A stretch of DNA of 64,000 bases from Stigmatella ashevillena (GTDB lineage: Bacteria; Myxococcota; Myxococcia; Myxococcales; Myxococcaceae), in assembly GCF_028368975.1 (NCBI RefSeq), contig NZ_JAQNDM010000002.1, positions 9,852,425 to 9,916,424 on the forward strand, given 5' to 3'. Positions within the stretch are counted from its first letter, which is position 1; every line of letters begins with the position of its first letter. Below are positions 24,199 through 33,370 of this stretch, piece after piece. Below the pieces are notes generated by a model. That model worked only from the letters and a program-made list of their open reading frames with translations. It did not search any database and was not told the origin of the DNA. The translations under genes were made by a program, and so were the position numbers.

Positions 24199-25662
24199 TC
24201 ATGCGGCGGAGGAGGGCCCCTCTGCCGGGGCGGGGGGCGCCTTGAGCAAGGTCACCTTGGGGCCCACGAAGGTGTGGCGCTGAGCCACCAGCCAGTAGAT
24301 CGCCAGCAGGGCGAGCGCTCCCGCGAAGGTGTAACCCGCAAGCTCGTTGGGGGGCAGGACGAAGAGCACGGTGATGCTGCCGCACCAGGCGAGCGCCAGC
24401 AAGTTGATGGGGGCGGACCAGCGTCCCAAGTCCCAAGGGCCCCGGTGAGACCAGATGCCACTGCGGCGGGCTCGGAACCCCACCCAGATGGGCAGGGCAT
24501 AGGAGGCATAGAGTGCCAGGGTGCTCAGCGCCACCATGGCGGCATAGGCGCCGCTCCAGAGGGCCACGAGGAACGCGCCCACGGCGCTGACCCACACGGC
24601 CACGTAGGGGCTCTGGAAGCGCTTGGACACGCTGGCGAGCTGCTTCGAGGCGGGAAGCCCGTTGTCGCGCGCGAACGCGAAGAGCATGCGCGAGTTGGAC
24701 GTGATGGAGGACAGGCCGCAGAACCACATGGCCCCAATTGTCACCCACACCAGGGCCCCTCCGATGGCCGGGCCCAGGGCGCCATACAGAATGTGGAGGA
24801 AGGGGTTGGGGGCCGCCGCCGCCGCCGGCAGGTCCGTGATGGCCAGCGTCACGGCGATGAGCAGTCCGTAGCCCACCACCGCGCTCACGGCCACCGAGAG
24901 GAAGATGCCCCACGGTGCGTTCCGGGTGGGGTCCACCGTCTCCTCGGAGACGTGGGCGCTCGCGTCATAGCCGGTGAAGGTCCACTGGGCCTGCAGCAGG
25001 CCGATGAGGAACCCATAGAGGTAGATGTTGCTCTCGGTGCTGAAGCGGGTGAGCAGGAAGGAGGGGTCCTGCTTGGGGGCGAATACGACGAGGGCGCCGA
25101 TGACCACCGCCACGCCGGCCACGTGGTACCAGGCCGACAGGTTGTTGAGCCATGCCACCGCGCGCACCCCGACGTGGTTGAGCACCGCGTGCGAGGTGAG
25201 GATGGCAGCATACAGGGGCAGCACATAGCCGCGCTCCCGTGGCCACCCGAGCATGTCCGCGAGGAACTCGGCCAACCCGTAGTCGATGCCCGCGGTGATG
25301 GCGAACTGGCCGACGGTGTTGAACCAGGCCGTGAAGAACCCGACCCGGGGGCCTCCCAGCATCGCAGACCAGTGGTACAGCGCGCCCGCGGTGGGAAAGG
25401 ACGAGGCGAGCTGCGCCAGGCTTGCCGCCACCGCGAGCGTCATCAGCGAGACCAGCGGCCAGCCAATCCCCATGACGAGCGGGCCACCGAAGCGCAGGCC
25501 GTGGCCATAGAGCGTCACCGCGCCGGTGAGGATGGAGATGATGGAGAAGGAGACCGCGAAGTTGGAGAAGCCTCCCATGTCGCGAAGCAGTTGCTGCCCA
25601 TAGCCCAGCCCCTGGAGCTGTGCCGCATCGGCCTCTTTTTGGCGCGCCCTGTCTTCACTCAT
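24199..25662 (-). CDS. APC-family amino acid permease
   Basis: 487 residues with about 12 hydrophobic segments. The N-terminal GFSNFAVSFSIISILTG and FGGPLVMGIGWP, then SFPTAGALYHWSAMLGG, GYDASAHVSEET and ITSNSRMLFAFARDNGLPAS, mark the amino acid/GABA/choline permease branch (ACT/BAT1-like) of the APC superfamily. It is an inner-membrane importer; the substrate is undetermined. It is the first gene of a run with the HAD and FAD-oxidoreductase genes. Confidence 0.9.
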   Translation of the reverse strand: MSEDRARQKEADAAQLQGLGYGQQLLRDMGGFSNFAVSFSIISILTGAVTLYGHGLRFGGPLVMGIGWPLVSLMTLAVAASLAQLASSFPTAGALYHWSAMLGGPRVGFFTAWFNTVGQFAITAGIDYGLAEFLADMLGWPRERGYVLPLYAAILTSHAVLNHVGVRAVAWLNNLSAWYHVAGVAVVIGALVVFAPKQDPSFLLTRFSTESNIYLYGFLIGLLQAQWTFTGYDASAHVSEETVDPTRNAPWGIFLSVAVSAVVGYGLLIAVTLAITDLPAAAAAPNPFLHILYGALGPAIGGALVWVTIGAMWFCGLSSITSNSRMLFAFARDNGLPASKQLASVSKRFQSPYVAVWVSAVGAFLVALWSGAYAAMVALSTLALYASYALPIWVGFRARRSGIWSHRGPWDLGRWSAPINLLALAWCGSITVLFVLPPNELAGYTFAGALALLAIYWLVAQRHTFVGPKVTLLKAPPAPAEGPSSAA

Positions 25663-25771
25663 GGTGGCACCATAGCGCGGTGCGGCACTTCAGAGCATCG
25701 ACAACCCGGAAGGGGACTGACACCCTGCGTCTCATGCGTGTTGACTACATCCTCTCCATGGCGGAGCGCCG

Positions 25772-26707
25772 GTGAATCCCACGCAGCGATGGGTGTATGC
25801 GCTGAAGCCCGCGAGCTGGCCGAAAGTGTTCGTTCCAGCGGTGCTGGGGCAGGCCGTGGGGGCCGCCAGCGCGGGCCGGCTGTCGGCGGGGGCGCTGGCC
25901 TTTGGCCTGCTCTGGATGCTCGCGGACGTCGCCTTCATTGTGCTGCTCAACGACTGGGGGGATCGCGAGGTGGATGCCCTCAAGCGACGCATGTTCCCGA
26001 AGGGGTGCTCACCGAAAACCATCCCCGATGGCATTCTGCCCGCCCGGGCCCTGCTCGTGGCGGGCCTCGGGGCGGGGGTGTTGGCCCTGCTCGTCGCTGG
26101 AGTCGCAGGGGTGCTCCTGGCGCGCCCGGCGTTGCTTCCCCTGGCGGCGCTGGGCCTGTTCGTGTTTGCCGCCTACACGTTGCCGCCCTTGCGGCTCAAT
26201 TACCGGGGTGGGGGCGAGGTGCTGGAGATGGTGGGGGTGGGTGGTGTGCTGCCTGCTCTGCATGCCTATGCGCAGTGTGGCCAGTGGGCGCCTCTGGAGC
26301 TGAAGCTCCTGGCCCCGGGCCTGCTGGCGCTCTGTCTGTCGAGCGCCCTGGCCAGTGGGCTGTCCGACGAAGAGAGTGACCGGGCCGGAGGCAAGCGCAC
26401 CTTCACCACGCTTCTGGGCAATCCGGTGTCTCGCCGGGCCTCCGAGGCCCTGTTGGTGCTGGGGGCGCTGCTCTGGCTCGGCGCCGCGTGGCTGAGCGGC
26501 AACGCACTTCCGCGGGGAGGTTTGGTGCTGGCCGCGCTGCTCACGTTATTCTTCGCGGCGCGCGTGTGGAGGAAGAGTCCGTCGGCGGTGACGAATGCTT
26601 TTGGTGCGCAAGCGGCCTACAAGCTGGAGCTGCATCGTGCCATCTGGTGGGCAACCCTCGCACTCTCCGCGTGGGTGCTTGCCACGGGCCTGGGTGAGCG
26701 ACGGTGA
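25772..26707 (+). CDS. UbiA-family prenyltransferase (first copy)
   Basis: 311 residues from GTG 25772, about eight membrane helices. First Asp-rich motif LLNDWGDREVD (residues ~58-68, NDxxDxxxD form) and second GLSDEESDRAGGKRT (~194-208) are the Mg-prenyl diphosphate sites of UbiA/MenA enzymes. YTLPPLRLNYRGGGEVLEM is the conserved Y-x-x-x-P...RGxGE block. It transfers a polyprenyl chain to an acceptor of unknown identity. Its stop overlaps the next gene's GTG by 4 bp (GTGA). A paralogue lies two genes on. Confidence 0.88.
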   Translation: MNPTQRWVYALKPASWPKVFVPAVLGQAVGAASAGRLSAGALAFGLLWMLADVAFIVLLNDWGDREVDALKRRMFPKGCSPKTIPDGILPARALLVAGLGAGVLALLVAGVAGVLLARPALLPLAALGLFVFAAYTLPPLRLNYRGGGEVLEMVGVGGVLPALHAYAQCGQWAPLELKLLAPGLLALCLSSALASGLSDEESDRAGGKRTFTTLLGNPVSRRASEALLVLGALLWLGAAWLSGNALPRGGLVLAALLTLFFAARVWRKSPSAVTNAFGAQAAYKLELHRAIWWATLALSAWVLATGLGERR

Positions 26708-27429
26708 GTGAACTCTCAGAAGGTCTTCGCCTCGAGTTGCAGCGGCTGGAGCCTCTGCTGGGGGCGTGTGCTTCGTTGGATGCCACCCGGTCCCGGGCCT
26801 CTCTTCCCTGGGAGTTGGCGGAGAGTCTGGTGGAGGGCTCCGGTGAGGCGGAGCGGAGCCGGGCCTTCGCTCAGGGATTGATCGAGGTGGTGCGTGCCAT
26901 CGTGGAGGACTTCCCGGACAACATCTTCTGGGACCTGGACTATCTGGCCGGTCGGCTCTGGCTCGCGGGCGGGCCCCAGGAGACGGCGCATCTCGCGGGC
27001 CGGGTGGTGAGGCTGTGCCGGGGTTTTGGCAACAAGTCCGTGCTGCGCTTCCGGTACATCCATGACTTCCTGTTCGGTTACGACTGGGCCCGCTGGGTCC
27101 TGCGCCAACCGGACGCGCGCGCGAACACCGGGCCGTTCGACTTGGGGTTCCTGGACTACCTCGATGCCCGGCGCGAGGAGCTCGTGGAGCTGATTGCCAG
27201 AAATGACGCCAAGTATGGCCCGCTTCGAGGCAAGGAGTTCCGCAACCCCTTCATCTTCTGCCGCGAGCCCCCCGACGAGTCCCAACTGCATCAAGTGCTT
27301 GCCCAGGCGGATCTCATCCCCGTCAAGGCCTGGCGCTTCGATGGGGAGCGCCGCTGGCACCTTCCCTTCGCTGACCTGAGGGCCGAGGCGGCCCTGCGCC
27401 TGGGCTTGGCGCGAAGAGACGGTCCATGA
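26704..27429 (+). CDS. Unknown protein between two UbiA genes
   Basis: 241 residues with no recognised domain. Cytosolic, acidic and largely helical. Notable blocks are EDFPDNIFWDLDYLAGRLW, FGNKSVLRFRYIHDFLFGYD and FRNPFIFCREPPDESQLHQV. Start GTG overlaps the first UbiA stop, and its stop overlaps the second UbiA ATG, so production is tightly coupled to both prenyltransferases. This suggests a subunit or acceptor-modifying partner, which is inference only. Confidence 0.7.
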   Translation: MSELSEGLRLELQRLEPLLGACASLDATRSRASLPWELAESLVEGSGEAERSRAFAQGLIEVVRAIVEDFPDNIFWDLDYLAGRLWLAGGPQETAHLAGRVVRLCRGFGNKSVLRFRYIHDFLFGYDWARWVLRQPDARANTGPFDLGFLDYLDARREELVELIARNDAKYGPLRGKEFRNPFIFCREPPDESQLHQVLAQADLIPVKAWRFDGERRWHLPFADLRAEAALRLGLARRDGP

Positions 27430-28334
27430 AGGAGAGAGGGGCGCTGCTCCGGTCTTGGATTCAAGCGTCCCGGTTGCCCTCGCAATCGTATATCGCGCTC
27501 CCCTTGTTGCTCGGGCAGCTCGTCGCCGTGCGCGCGCGCGGGGAGACGCTCGAGTACGGAACGCTGGTGGGGGTGCAGCTCTTCGGATTCTTCGATCAGC
27601 TCTTCATCGTCTACGCCAATGACTGGGCAGACCAGGAGACGGATCGCCGCAACCAGACGGCCACTGTCTTCTCGGGGGGCTCCCGCGTGCTGGTCGAGGG
27701 ACGGATCTCTCCCCGGGCACTGGGCTGGGCGGCGGTGGCCTGCGCGGGGGCGTTGCTGACCGTGTCGGTGGGGTTGGCGGTGGCCCAAGGCGCGCCAGGG
27801 CTCGTGCCGTTGGCCCTCGCCGCGCTCGGGCTGTTGTGGGCTTACAGCTATTCCCCCCTGCGGCTCTCCTATCGTGGGGGGGGAGAACTCCTTCAGATGG
27901 TGGGAGTCGCGGGCGTGCTCCCGCTGTATGGCTACCTCGCGCAAGGGGGCTCGCTCGGGGATTTTCCCTGGCTCCTGGCCTTGTCGCTGCTGCCCACGCA
28001 CCTGGCCTGTTCGATCGCCACCGCGCTTCCGGACGAGCCCTCGGATCGGGAGAGCGGCAAGCGCACGGTGCCCGTCCGGCTCGGGGGCGAGGGGGCGGTG
28101 TGGGCCATCGCAGCGCTGAATGCCCTCACGCTCGCGCTGACCCCGCTCGGGTGGGCCGCCGTGGGGCTGACCGTGGGCTGGGAACTCCTCGTTCCAGCCG
28201 CCGCCACGTTGGCGGTGCTGAGCTTGCGCCCCGCGCCCCCTGGCTCCCGCCTCATCCAGGTGCGGGTCGCGGCTTGCATCACCGCGACCCTGGCCGGGGT
28301 GGGGATACCCCTCCTGGGTCTGGCGAGCCGGTGA
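27426..28334 (+). CDS. UbiA-family prenyltransferase (second copy)
   Basis: 302 residues, about eight membrane helices. Asp-rich motifs YANDWADQETDRR (~63-75) and ALPDEPSDRESGKRT (~199-213), plus YSYSPLRLSYRGGGELLQM, nearly the same block as in the first UbiA gene, so the two are paralogues. The MenA-like pattern suggests an aromatic or isoprenoid acceptor. ATGA overlap with the upstream gene; 7 bp to the lycopene-cyclase-domain gene. Confidence 0.88.
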   Translation: MKERGALLRSWIQASRLPSQSYIALPLLLGQLVAVRARGETLEYGTLVGVQLFGFFDQLFIVYANDWADQETDRRNQTATVFSGGSRVLVEGRISPRALGWAAVACAGALLTVSVGLAVAQGAPGLVPLALAALGLLWAYSYSPLRLSYRGGGELLQMVGVAGVLPLYGYLAQGGSLGDFPWLLALSLLPTHLACSIATALPDEPSDRESGKRTVPVRLGGEGAVWAIAALNALTLALTPLGWAAVGLTVGWELLVPAAATLAVLSLRPAPPGSRLIQVRVAACITATLAGVGIPLLGLASR

Positions 28335-28341
28335 GGCGGCC

Positions 28342-29031
28342 GTGGCCTACGACTTCCTGGTGCTGGCGCTGCTGTTCCTGGTCCCGGGAGCCCTCATCTG
28401 GCTGCTGCGGCCGGATTTGCGTGGGCTGATGGGCAGGGCTGTCCTGCTCTCGCTCCCGTTCGCGGCGACGGAGTGGCTCTTCTATCCGGAGTACTGGGCC
28501 CCGAGGTTCCTGTTCGGGCTGGCGGACCGGCTCGGGTTCGGCATCGAGGACGTGCTGTTTGTCACAGGGCTGGGCGCCTTTTCCTCCACCGCCTATGCCG
28601 TCGCCTTTCGTCGGCGGGTGATGGCCAGGGCAAGTTCCTCCAGGCCCTGGCAGCGGTCCGTGGGCGCCATCGTGGCCGTGCTGGCCCTGGCGGGAGGATT
28701 GCGGATGGTGGGCCTGCCCATCCTCTATGCCGCCGTCGTGGCGATGGGGGCGGGCGCCGTGGGGGTGCTGAAGGTGAGGCCAGACCTACGGGGGCCGGGC
28801 CTCCTGGGGGCGCTGGTGTCGGTGGCGATCTACCTCGGGTTGTGCCTGATCTTCGCGGCGCTCGTCCCCGGTGTCTTCGAGCGTGCGTGGCGGCCAAGCC
28901 TCTTGCTGCCGGGCCGGTTCCTGGGCGTTCCGCTCGATGAGTTGCTGTACGGCTGGGGCGCGGGGCTCGCCGCCACGGTGTTTCCAGCCTGGGCCTTCGG
29001 CTTCGGTTTCACGCCGCTCCCGCGCCGGTGA
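28342..29031 (+). CDS. Lycopene-cyclase-domain membrane protein
   Basis: 229 residues from GTG 28342, six to seven hydrophobic helices arranged as two similar halves. Each half begins with an LLRPDLRG / KVRPDLRG element. They then carry GFGIEDVLFVTGLGAF and GVPLDELLYGWGAG, matching the P-(I/L)-(E/D)-(E/D)-x-L-(F/Y) motif of CrtYcd/CarR-type lycopene cyclases. It probably acts on a linear polyprenyl or carotenoid product in the inner membrane. It is last in the UbiA-unknown-UbiA operon. C50 carotenoid loci also pair UbiA-type elongases with such cyclases. Confidence 0.72.
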   Translation: MAYDFLVLALLFLVPGALIWLLRPDLRGLMGRAVLLSLPFAATEWLFYPEYWAPRFLFGLADRLGFGIEDVLFVTGLGAFSSTAYAVAFRRRVMARASSSRPWQRSVGAIVAVLALAGGLRMVGLPILYAAVVAMGAGAVGVLKVRPDLRGPGLLGALVSVAIYLGLCLIFAALVPGVFERAWRPSLLLPGRFLGVPLDELLYGWGAGLAATVFPAWAFGFGFTPLPRR

Positions 29032-29046
29032 GCGGACAGGCCGGAG

Positions 29047-30144
29047 TCACGGCTTCGGGAGATCCACGCGGTAGAGGCGGATGGGCCACTCGATCTGCGA
29101 CTCCCGGTTGTTGAAGAGCGCCACCCGGTCCATTTGGGGCACTGGCAGCCACAGGGTGCCACGGCGATCGAGGTAGGGGGCATCCGCCCAGTGCAGGCGC
29201 GGATCCGTGAGGATGGTCTCCACGCGGCGATCCGGCGTCAGCTTGCGCAGGCTGCTGGTGGCCAGGTCGGTGAAGTAGAGGTTGCCCTTGCGATCCATGG
29301 CGGTGCCGCCCACGGCGGGCAGGTCGAACCAACGCTCCACGTGCGATGCCAAGGTGGCGGGGTCGACGCGAGGATCATCCAGCCATTTCGTCTCGATGCG
29401 CCAGAGCGGCCCCGCGAGCGGCGCGAAGTAGAGCCAGCGCCCATCTGGGCTGACCTCCAGCGGATCCGAGTGGACCTTGAGGGGCTGGCCATCGGGGGCC
29501 AGGAGCGTCTTGCCGCCGAGCGTGATGAGGCGATCATCCGGCGCCGTGGTGAAGGGGCTCTGGTCCAGGACACGCCGCGCCGCGCCCGTGTCGAGGTTCA
29601 GCACGATGATGCCCGGCCGTCCCGCGTCGGTCAGATAGGCTTGGCGGCCGTGGAAGCGGATGTCGTCGACGTAGCTGTGGGTCGTCGCCGCCTCGGGCCC
29701 CAGGACATAGACCCGCACGACCTTCCGCGTCTTCAGATCGATGCGGACGAGCTTGGCCCCTCCGGGGACCACGGTGCCCCCGAAATCCGAGGCGCCGGTG
29801 TCGACGACCCAGAGATCATTGTTTTCGCCCCGGTGGATGGCATTGACGTTGATGAAGCCCTTGCTGGCGTCCTTTCCTGGTTGCCAGTCGTTCCAGGCGG
29901 CGTCGGGGAAGGGCACAGGCTGGCCCTTGGCGTCGATCTCCGCCACGGAGGGGCCCTGGGAACCGGTCCAGCGGGGGGCGCTGACCAGTATCCGGCCCTG
30001 ATCGTCCACGGCGGCGCCGTTCCAGATCATCCCGCGGCTCTCCGCGGCGATGGTGAGCGGGGGGGGAGCGGCTTGGGCCAGGGGCGCCAAAGGACTGCCG
30101 AGTACGGCAAGGGCGGCGATGAGCGAGAGGAGGAGGGTTTTCAT
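29047..30144 (-). CDS. Exported yellow/MRJP-like beta-propeller protein
   Basis: Start taken at ATG 30144 (AGGATG upstream; ATG 30153 is also possible). Signal peptide MKTLLLSLIAALAVLG...AQA. About 365 residues in repeating beta blades: GAAVDDQGRILVSAPRW, NDLWVVDTGASDFGG, SYVDDIRFHGRQAYLTDAG, DPLEVSPDGRWLYFAP and AMDRKGNLYFTDLATSSL. This is the major royal jelly/yellow and SMP-30-like family. Ligand or enzymatic role unknown. It is divergently transcribed from the LysR gene (about 67 bp between starts), suggesting control by it. Confidence 0.8.
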   Translation of the reverse strand: MKTLLLSLIAALAVLGSPLAPLAQAAPPPLTIAAESRGMIWNGAAVDDQGRILVSAPRWTGSQGPSVAEIDAKGQPVPFPDAAWNDWQPGKDASKGFINVNAIHRGENNDLWVVDTGASDFGGTVVPGGAKLVRIDLKTRKVVRVYVLGPEAATTHSYVDDIRFHGRQAYLTDAGRPGIIVLNLDTGAARRVLDQSPFTTAPDDRLITLGGKTLLAPDGQPLKVHSDPLEVSPDGRWLYFAPLAGPLWRIETKWLDDPRVDPATLASHVERWFDLPAVGGTAMDRKGNLYFTDLATSSLRKLTPDRRVETILTDPRLHWADAPYLDRRGTLWLPVPQMDRVALFNNRESQIEWPIRLYRVDLPKP

Positions 30145-30211
30145 GCCGCGCATCCTGGGTTCTTTCCGCGAAGCGAAGAACGCGCTAGGGAGGACAAACA
30201 CTTTCTTCCGA

Positions 30212-31162
30212 ATGACGAAAATGGTCCGGCTCGAAGACCTTCAGGTGTTCGTCGAGGCAGCGGATGCGGGCAGCTTCTCGGCCGCCTCCCGTGTGTTGAA
30301 TGTGACGCCGGCCGTGGCCAGCACGGCCATGAAGCGGCTGGAGCGGGCGCTCGATGTCCGCCTGTTCGTCCGCTCCACGCGCAGCCTGCGCCTGACCGAC
30401 GAAGGGGAGCGTTACCTGGCGCATGCCCGCCTCGCGCTGAGAGCGCTCGAGGATGGGCGCATGACCGTGGCGCGGAAGAAGGGGGACCTGACGGGGATCC
30501 TCAAGCTGTCCGTGCCCTCGGATTTTGGGCGCAACGTGCTGCTGCCGTGGCTGGACGAGTTCCAGAACGCGTTTCCGAAGCTCACCGTGCAACTGCGCGT
30601 CAGCGATCGCGTGGCCGATCTGTACCGTCAGCCGGTGGATGTCGCCATCCGCTATGGGACGCTGGAGGACTCGGCGCTGGTGTCCCAGCCCCTGGCCCCC
30701 ACCAACCGCCGGGTGTTGTGCGCGGCCCCTGCTTACCTCGCACGCCATGGCGCTCCCGAGACCCTGGACGGGCTGCGCCGCCACAACTGCCTCCGGTTCA
30801 CGCTCGGAGATGTGGTGCATGACCGCTGGAGCTTTCAGGGACCCAAGGGGGCCCAAGTCATCGTCGTGGACGGCAATCGCTTCTGCGATGACGCCGACGT
30901 GGTCCGCCGCTGGGCCCTGGCGGGGCAGGGCATCGTCTACAAGTCGTTTCTCGACCTGGCGGGGGACCTGCAGGCGGGGCGCCTCGTGCCCCTTCTTCCC
31001 GCATATAAAGGAGAGCCCACCCCGCTTCATCTGGTCTGCGCGCACCGCTCGCTGCTCTCGCCCGCGGTGAGCCGGTTGCGCGACTTCCTGAAAACCCGCT
31101 GCGAAGCCTTGCTCTCCACGATGGAGACGTTGCTGGCGCCGCCTACAGCTCCTCGTCGCTGA
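30212..31162 (+). CDS. LysR-family transcriptional regulator
   Basis: The start is ATG 30212 or ATG 30221 (MVRLEDLQVFVEAADAGSFS, the usual LysR N-terminus). About 316 residues. HTH: VTPAVASTAMKRLERALDVR (~30-49) then LFVRSTRSLRLTDEG. The effector-binding domain includes LKLSVPSDFGRNVLLPWLDE and VDVAIRYGTLEDS, of the subfamily close to DsdC/CrgA-type regulators. Its 3' end overlaps the convergent DUF523 gene by 20 bp. The divergent MRJP-like gene is the likely target. Confidence 0.92.
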   Translation: MTKMVRLEDLQVFVEAADAGSFSAASRVLNVTPAVASTAMKRLERALDVRLFVRSTRSLRLTDEGERYLAHARLALRALEDGRMTVARKKGDLTGILKLSVPSDFGRNVLLPWLDEFQNAFPKLTVQLRVSDRVADLYRQPVDVAIRYGTLEDSALVSQPLAPTNRRVLCAAPAYLARHGAPETLDGLRRHNCLRFTLGDVVHDRWSFQGPKGAQVIVVDGNRFCDDADVVRRWALAGQGIVYKSFLDLAGDLQAGRLVPLLPAYKGEPTPLHLVCAHRSLLSPAVSRLRDFLKTRCEALLSTMETLLAPPTAPRR

Positions 31163-31622
31163 CGGTGATGATGCCCGAGGCGTGCAGCAGGGCGGCGGTG
31201 ACTCCCCGGCCCTGCACGAGGCGCTCGCCCACGTAGGTGCCCTGGGTTCCGCAGGAGGGGCTGCGCTCCTTGAGCACCGCCACCGTGGCCCCGAAGCGCC
31301 GGGCCGCCTCCAGGGCCAGCTCCGCCCCTCGCCGGAACGCCGCCGTCTGGTCCTGGCCTGACTCCCGCTCCACTGCCTGGGCCTGTCCTGCGAGGACAGC
31401 CTCGCCGGTTCCCCCGCGAAGGACCACCGCGGGCCGGGGCGTCCCCATCCCCGCGCCCGTTTCCGGGCAGATGGGCACCACTTCCTTGCCCGCCAGGGCC
31501 TGGCTCACCCGGTCCGAGCCCTTCGACTGTCCATCGTAGCGGCACGCGTGGCCCAGCAAGCAGGCGCTCACCAGCACCACCCGGGACTCCCGCAGCGCCG
31601 CGCGCTTTTCTTCCCGTGTCAC
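31143..31622 (-). CDS. DUF523 protein
   Basis: GTG 31622 overlaps the purN stop (GTGA); a longer frame to 31649 would run inside purN. 159 residues. Family motifs: VSACLLGHACRYDGQSK, VVPICPETGAGMGTPRPA and LKERSPSCGTQGTYVGE. The conserved Cys residues suggest metal or redox chemistry; the function is unknown. Translationally coupled to purN. Confidence 0.88.
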   Translation of the reverse strand: MTREEKRAALRESRVVLVSACLLGHACRYDGQSKGSDRVSQALAGKEVVPICPETGAGMGTPRPAVVLRGGTGEAVLAGQAQAVERESGQDQTAAFRRGAELALEAARRFGATVAVLKERSPSCGTQGTYVGERLVQGRGVTAALLHASGIITVSDEEL

Positions 31623-32284
31623 CCCGGCATCCCCGGGTTGTGCAGGCATATCCCCTGGGCCGCGGGGGGCGCCGCCACGCGTGTGCGAGCGCCCTCCTGG
31701 GTCACCTTGCCCGTCACGGCCAGCCGCACCGCCAGCGGGAAGAGCTTGTGCTCCTCCGAGAGGATGCGCGTGCTCAAGCTCGCTTCGTCATCGTCCGGCA
31801 GCACGGGCACCGCCGCTTGGGCGAGGATGGGGCCCGTGTCCGTGCCCGCGTCCACGAAGTGCACCGTGCAGCCGGTGATCTTCACGCCTCGCTCCAGGGC
31901 CTGACGCTGCGCATGGAGCCCCGGGAACGCGGGCAGCAGGGAAGGGTGGATGTTCAACACCCGGCCCGGAAAGCCCGCCAGGAAGTCCGCGCTCAAGAGC
32001 CGCATGAAGCCCGCGAGGCACACCCACTCCACGTTCGCCGCCCGCAGCGTCTCCAGGAGGGCCTGCTCGAAGGCCGCCCGGGACCCGAACGCCTTGGAGT
32101 CCAGCGCCACCGCCGGCACGCCCGCCCGGCGCGCCCGCTCCAGTGCGTACGCCGTGGGCACGTTGGAGACCACGCAGGCAATCTCCGCAGGGTAATCCCC
32201 TCGCGCGCTCGCATCCAGCAACGCCTGGAGGTTGCTGCCGCTGCCGGACACGAGCACGCCGAGCCGCGTCCGCGCCGCGCTCAT
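31619..32284 (-). CDS. purN: Phosphoribosylglycinamide formyltransferase
   Basis: 221 residues. PurN transfers formyl from 10-formyl-THF to GAR in purine synthesis. Motifs: LGVLVSGSGSNLQALLDA, ACVVSNVPTAYALERA, VCLAGFMRLLSADFLAGF, LNIHPSLLPAFPGLHAQRQA (catalytic Asn/His) and TVHFVDAGTDTGPILAQA (catalytic Asp). The ATG overlaps the purM stop by 4 bp. The C-terminal tail (GICLHNPGMPG) is slightly long. Confidence 0.96.
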   Translation of the reverse strand: MSAARTRLGVLVSGSGSNLQALLDASARGDYPAEIACVVSNVPTAYALERARRAGVPAVALDSKAFGSRAAFEQALLETLRAANVEWVCLAGFMRLLSADFLAGFPGRVLNIHPSLLPAFPGLHAQRQALERGVKITGCTVHFVDAGTDTGPILAQAAVPVLPDDDEASLSTRILSEEHKLFPLAVRLAVTGKVTQEGARTRVAAPPAAQGICLHNPGMPG

Positions 32285-33315
32285 GGCTCGATGACCGCCG
32301 TGGCTTCGCCCGAGCCCTTTTCCACCCGTCCCACCGCGGTGGCCTTCACCCCGCGCGCGTTCAACGCGCCCAGCGCCGCCTCCACGTCCTCCTTCGCCAC
32401 CACCACGGTGAACCCCAGGCCCATGTTGAAGGTGGAGAACATCTCGTCCCGGGGCACGCCTCCCAGCCGGGCGATGACCTCGAACAGCGCGGGCCGGGCC
32501 CACGCCTTCTCGTTGAGCACCGCGCGCGTCCCCTCCGGCAGGCACCGGGGCAGGTTGCCGGGAATCCCGCTGCCGGTGATGTGTGCCATCCCCTTCACCT
32601 TCACTACCTTGAGCAGCGCCTGGATGTCCTTCACGTAGATGCGCGTGGGCTCCAGCAGGGCCTCCGCCAGGGGCCGGTCCAACCCCTCGGGCGTCGCGTC
32701 CAGGGCCAGCTTCCGGTCGTCCAGAAGCACCTTGCGTGCCAGCGAATAGCCGTTGGAGTGCAGGCCGGAGGAGGGAAGGCCGAGAATCACGTCTCCAGGG
32801 GCGATGGTCCGCCCATCGATGATCTCCGAGCGCTCCACCACGCCCACGCAGAAGCCGGCGAGATCATACTCTCCCCGCCCGTAGAACCCCGGCATCTCGG
32901 CCGTCTCGCCGCCCAGCAGCGTGCACCCGGCCTGCTCGCACCCGAGCGCGATGCCCTTCACCACCTCGGAGGCCGCGTCCACCTCCAGCCGCGAGGTGGC
33001 GAAATAGTCCAGGAAGAACAAGGGCTCGGCGCCACAGGTGAGGATGTCATTCACCGACATGGCCACCAGATCGACGCCCACCGTGCCGTGCCGCCCCGCC
33101 AGGAAGGCCACCTTCAGCTTCGTGCCCACCCCATCCGTGCCGGACACCAGCACCGGCTCCCGGTACTTTCCCGGGGGAAGGGCGAACAATCCGCCGAATC
33201 CACCCACACCGGACACCACCTCCGGGCGTACCGTGCGCGCGGCATAGGGCTTGATTCGCTCGACGAACGCGTCCCCCGCCTCGATGTCCACTCCGGATTG
33301 CTTGTAGGTCGTCAC
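32281..33315 (-). CDS. purM: Phosphoribosylformylglycinamidine cyclo-ligase
   Basis: GTG 33315 start, 344 residues. PurM forms AIR from FGAM with ATP. Motifs: VTTYKQSGVDIEAGD, VSGTDGVGTKLKVAFLAG, DLVAMSVNDILTCGAEPLFF, GGETAEMPGFYGRGEYDLAG and HITGSGIPGNLPRCLP. The reading frame formally stays open far upstream to 35640, but that is shadow over accD and its neighbours. Order purM-purN-DUF523 with two 4-bp overlaps. Confidence 0.96.
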   Translation of the reverse strand: MTTYKQSGVDIEAGDAFVERIKPYAARTVRPEVVSGVGGFGGLFALPPGKYREPVLVSGTDGVGTKLKVAFLAGRHGTVGVDLVAMSVNDILTCGAEPLFFLDYFATSRLEVDAASEVVKGIALGCEQAGCTLLGGETAEMPGFYGRGEYDLAGFCVGVVERSEIIDGRTIAPGDVILGLPSSGLHSNGYSLARKVLLDDRKLALDATPEGLDRPLAEALLEPTRIYVKDIQALLKVVKVKGMAHITGSGIPGNLPRCLPEGTRAVLNEKAWARPALFEVIARLGGVPRDEMFSTFNMGLGFTVVVAKEDVEAALGALNARGVKATAVGRVEKGSGEATAVIEP

Positions 33316-33370
33316 GGCCGGACTTCTACCGGCAAGGCCCCCGCCTTGTCTTGCCAACTGTGAAATTTGA

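Noticed and set aside
22115-26379. Long plus-strand frames of 722 and 738 residues
   Set aside because: Antisense to the FAD oxidoreductase, HAD and permease genes; the translations are Gly/Arg/Gln-rich shadows.
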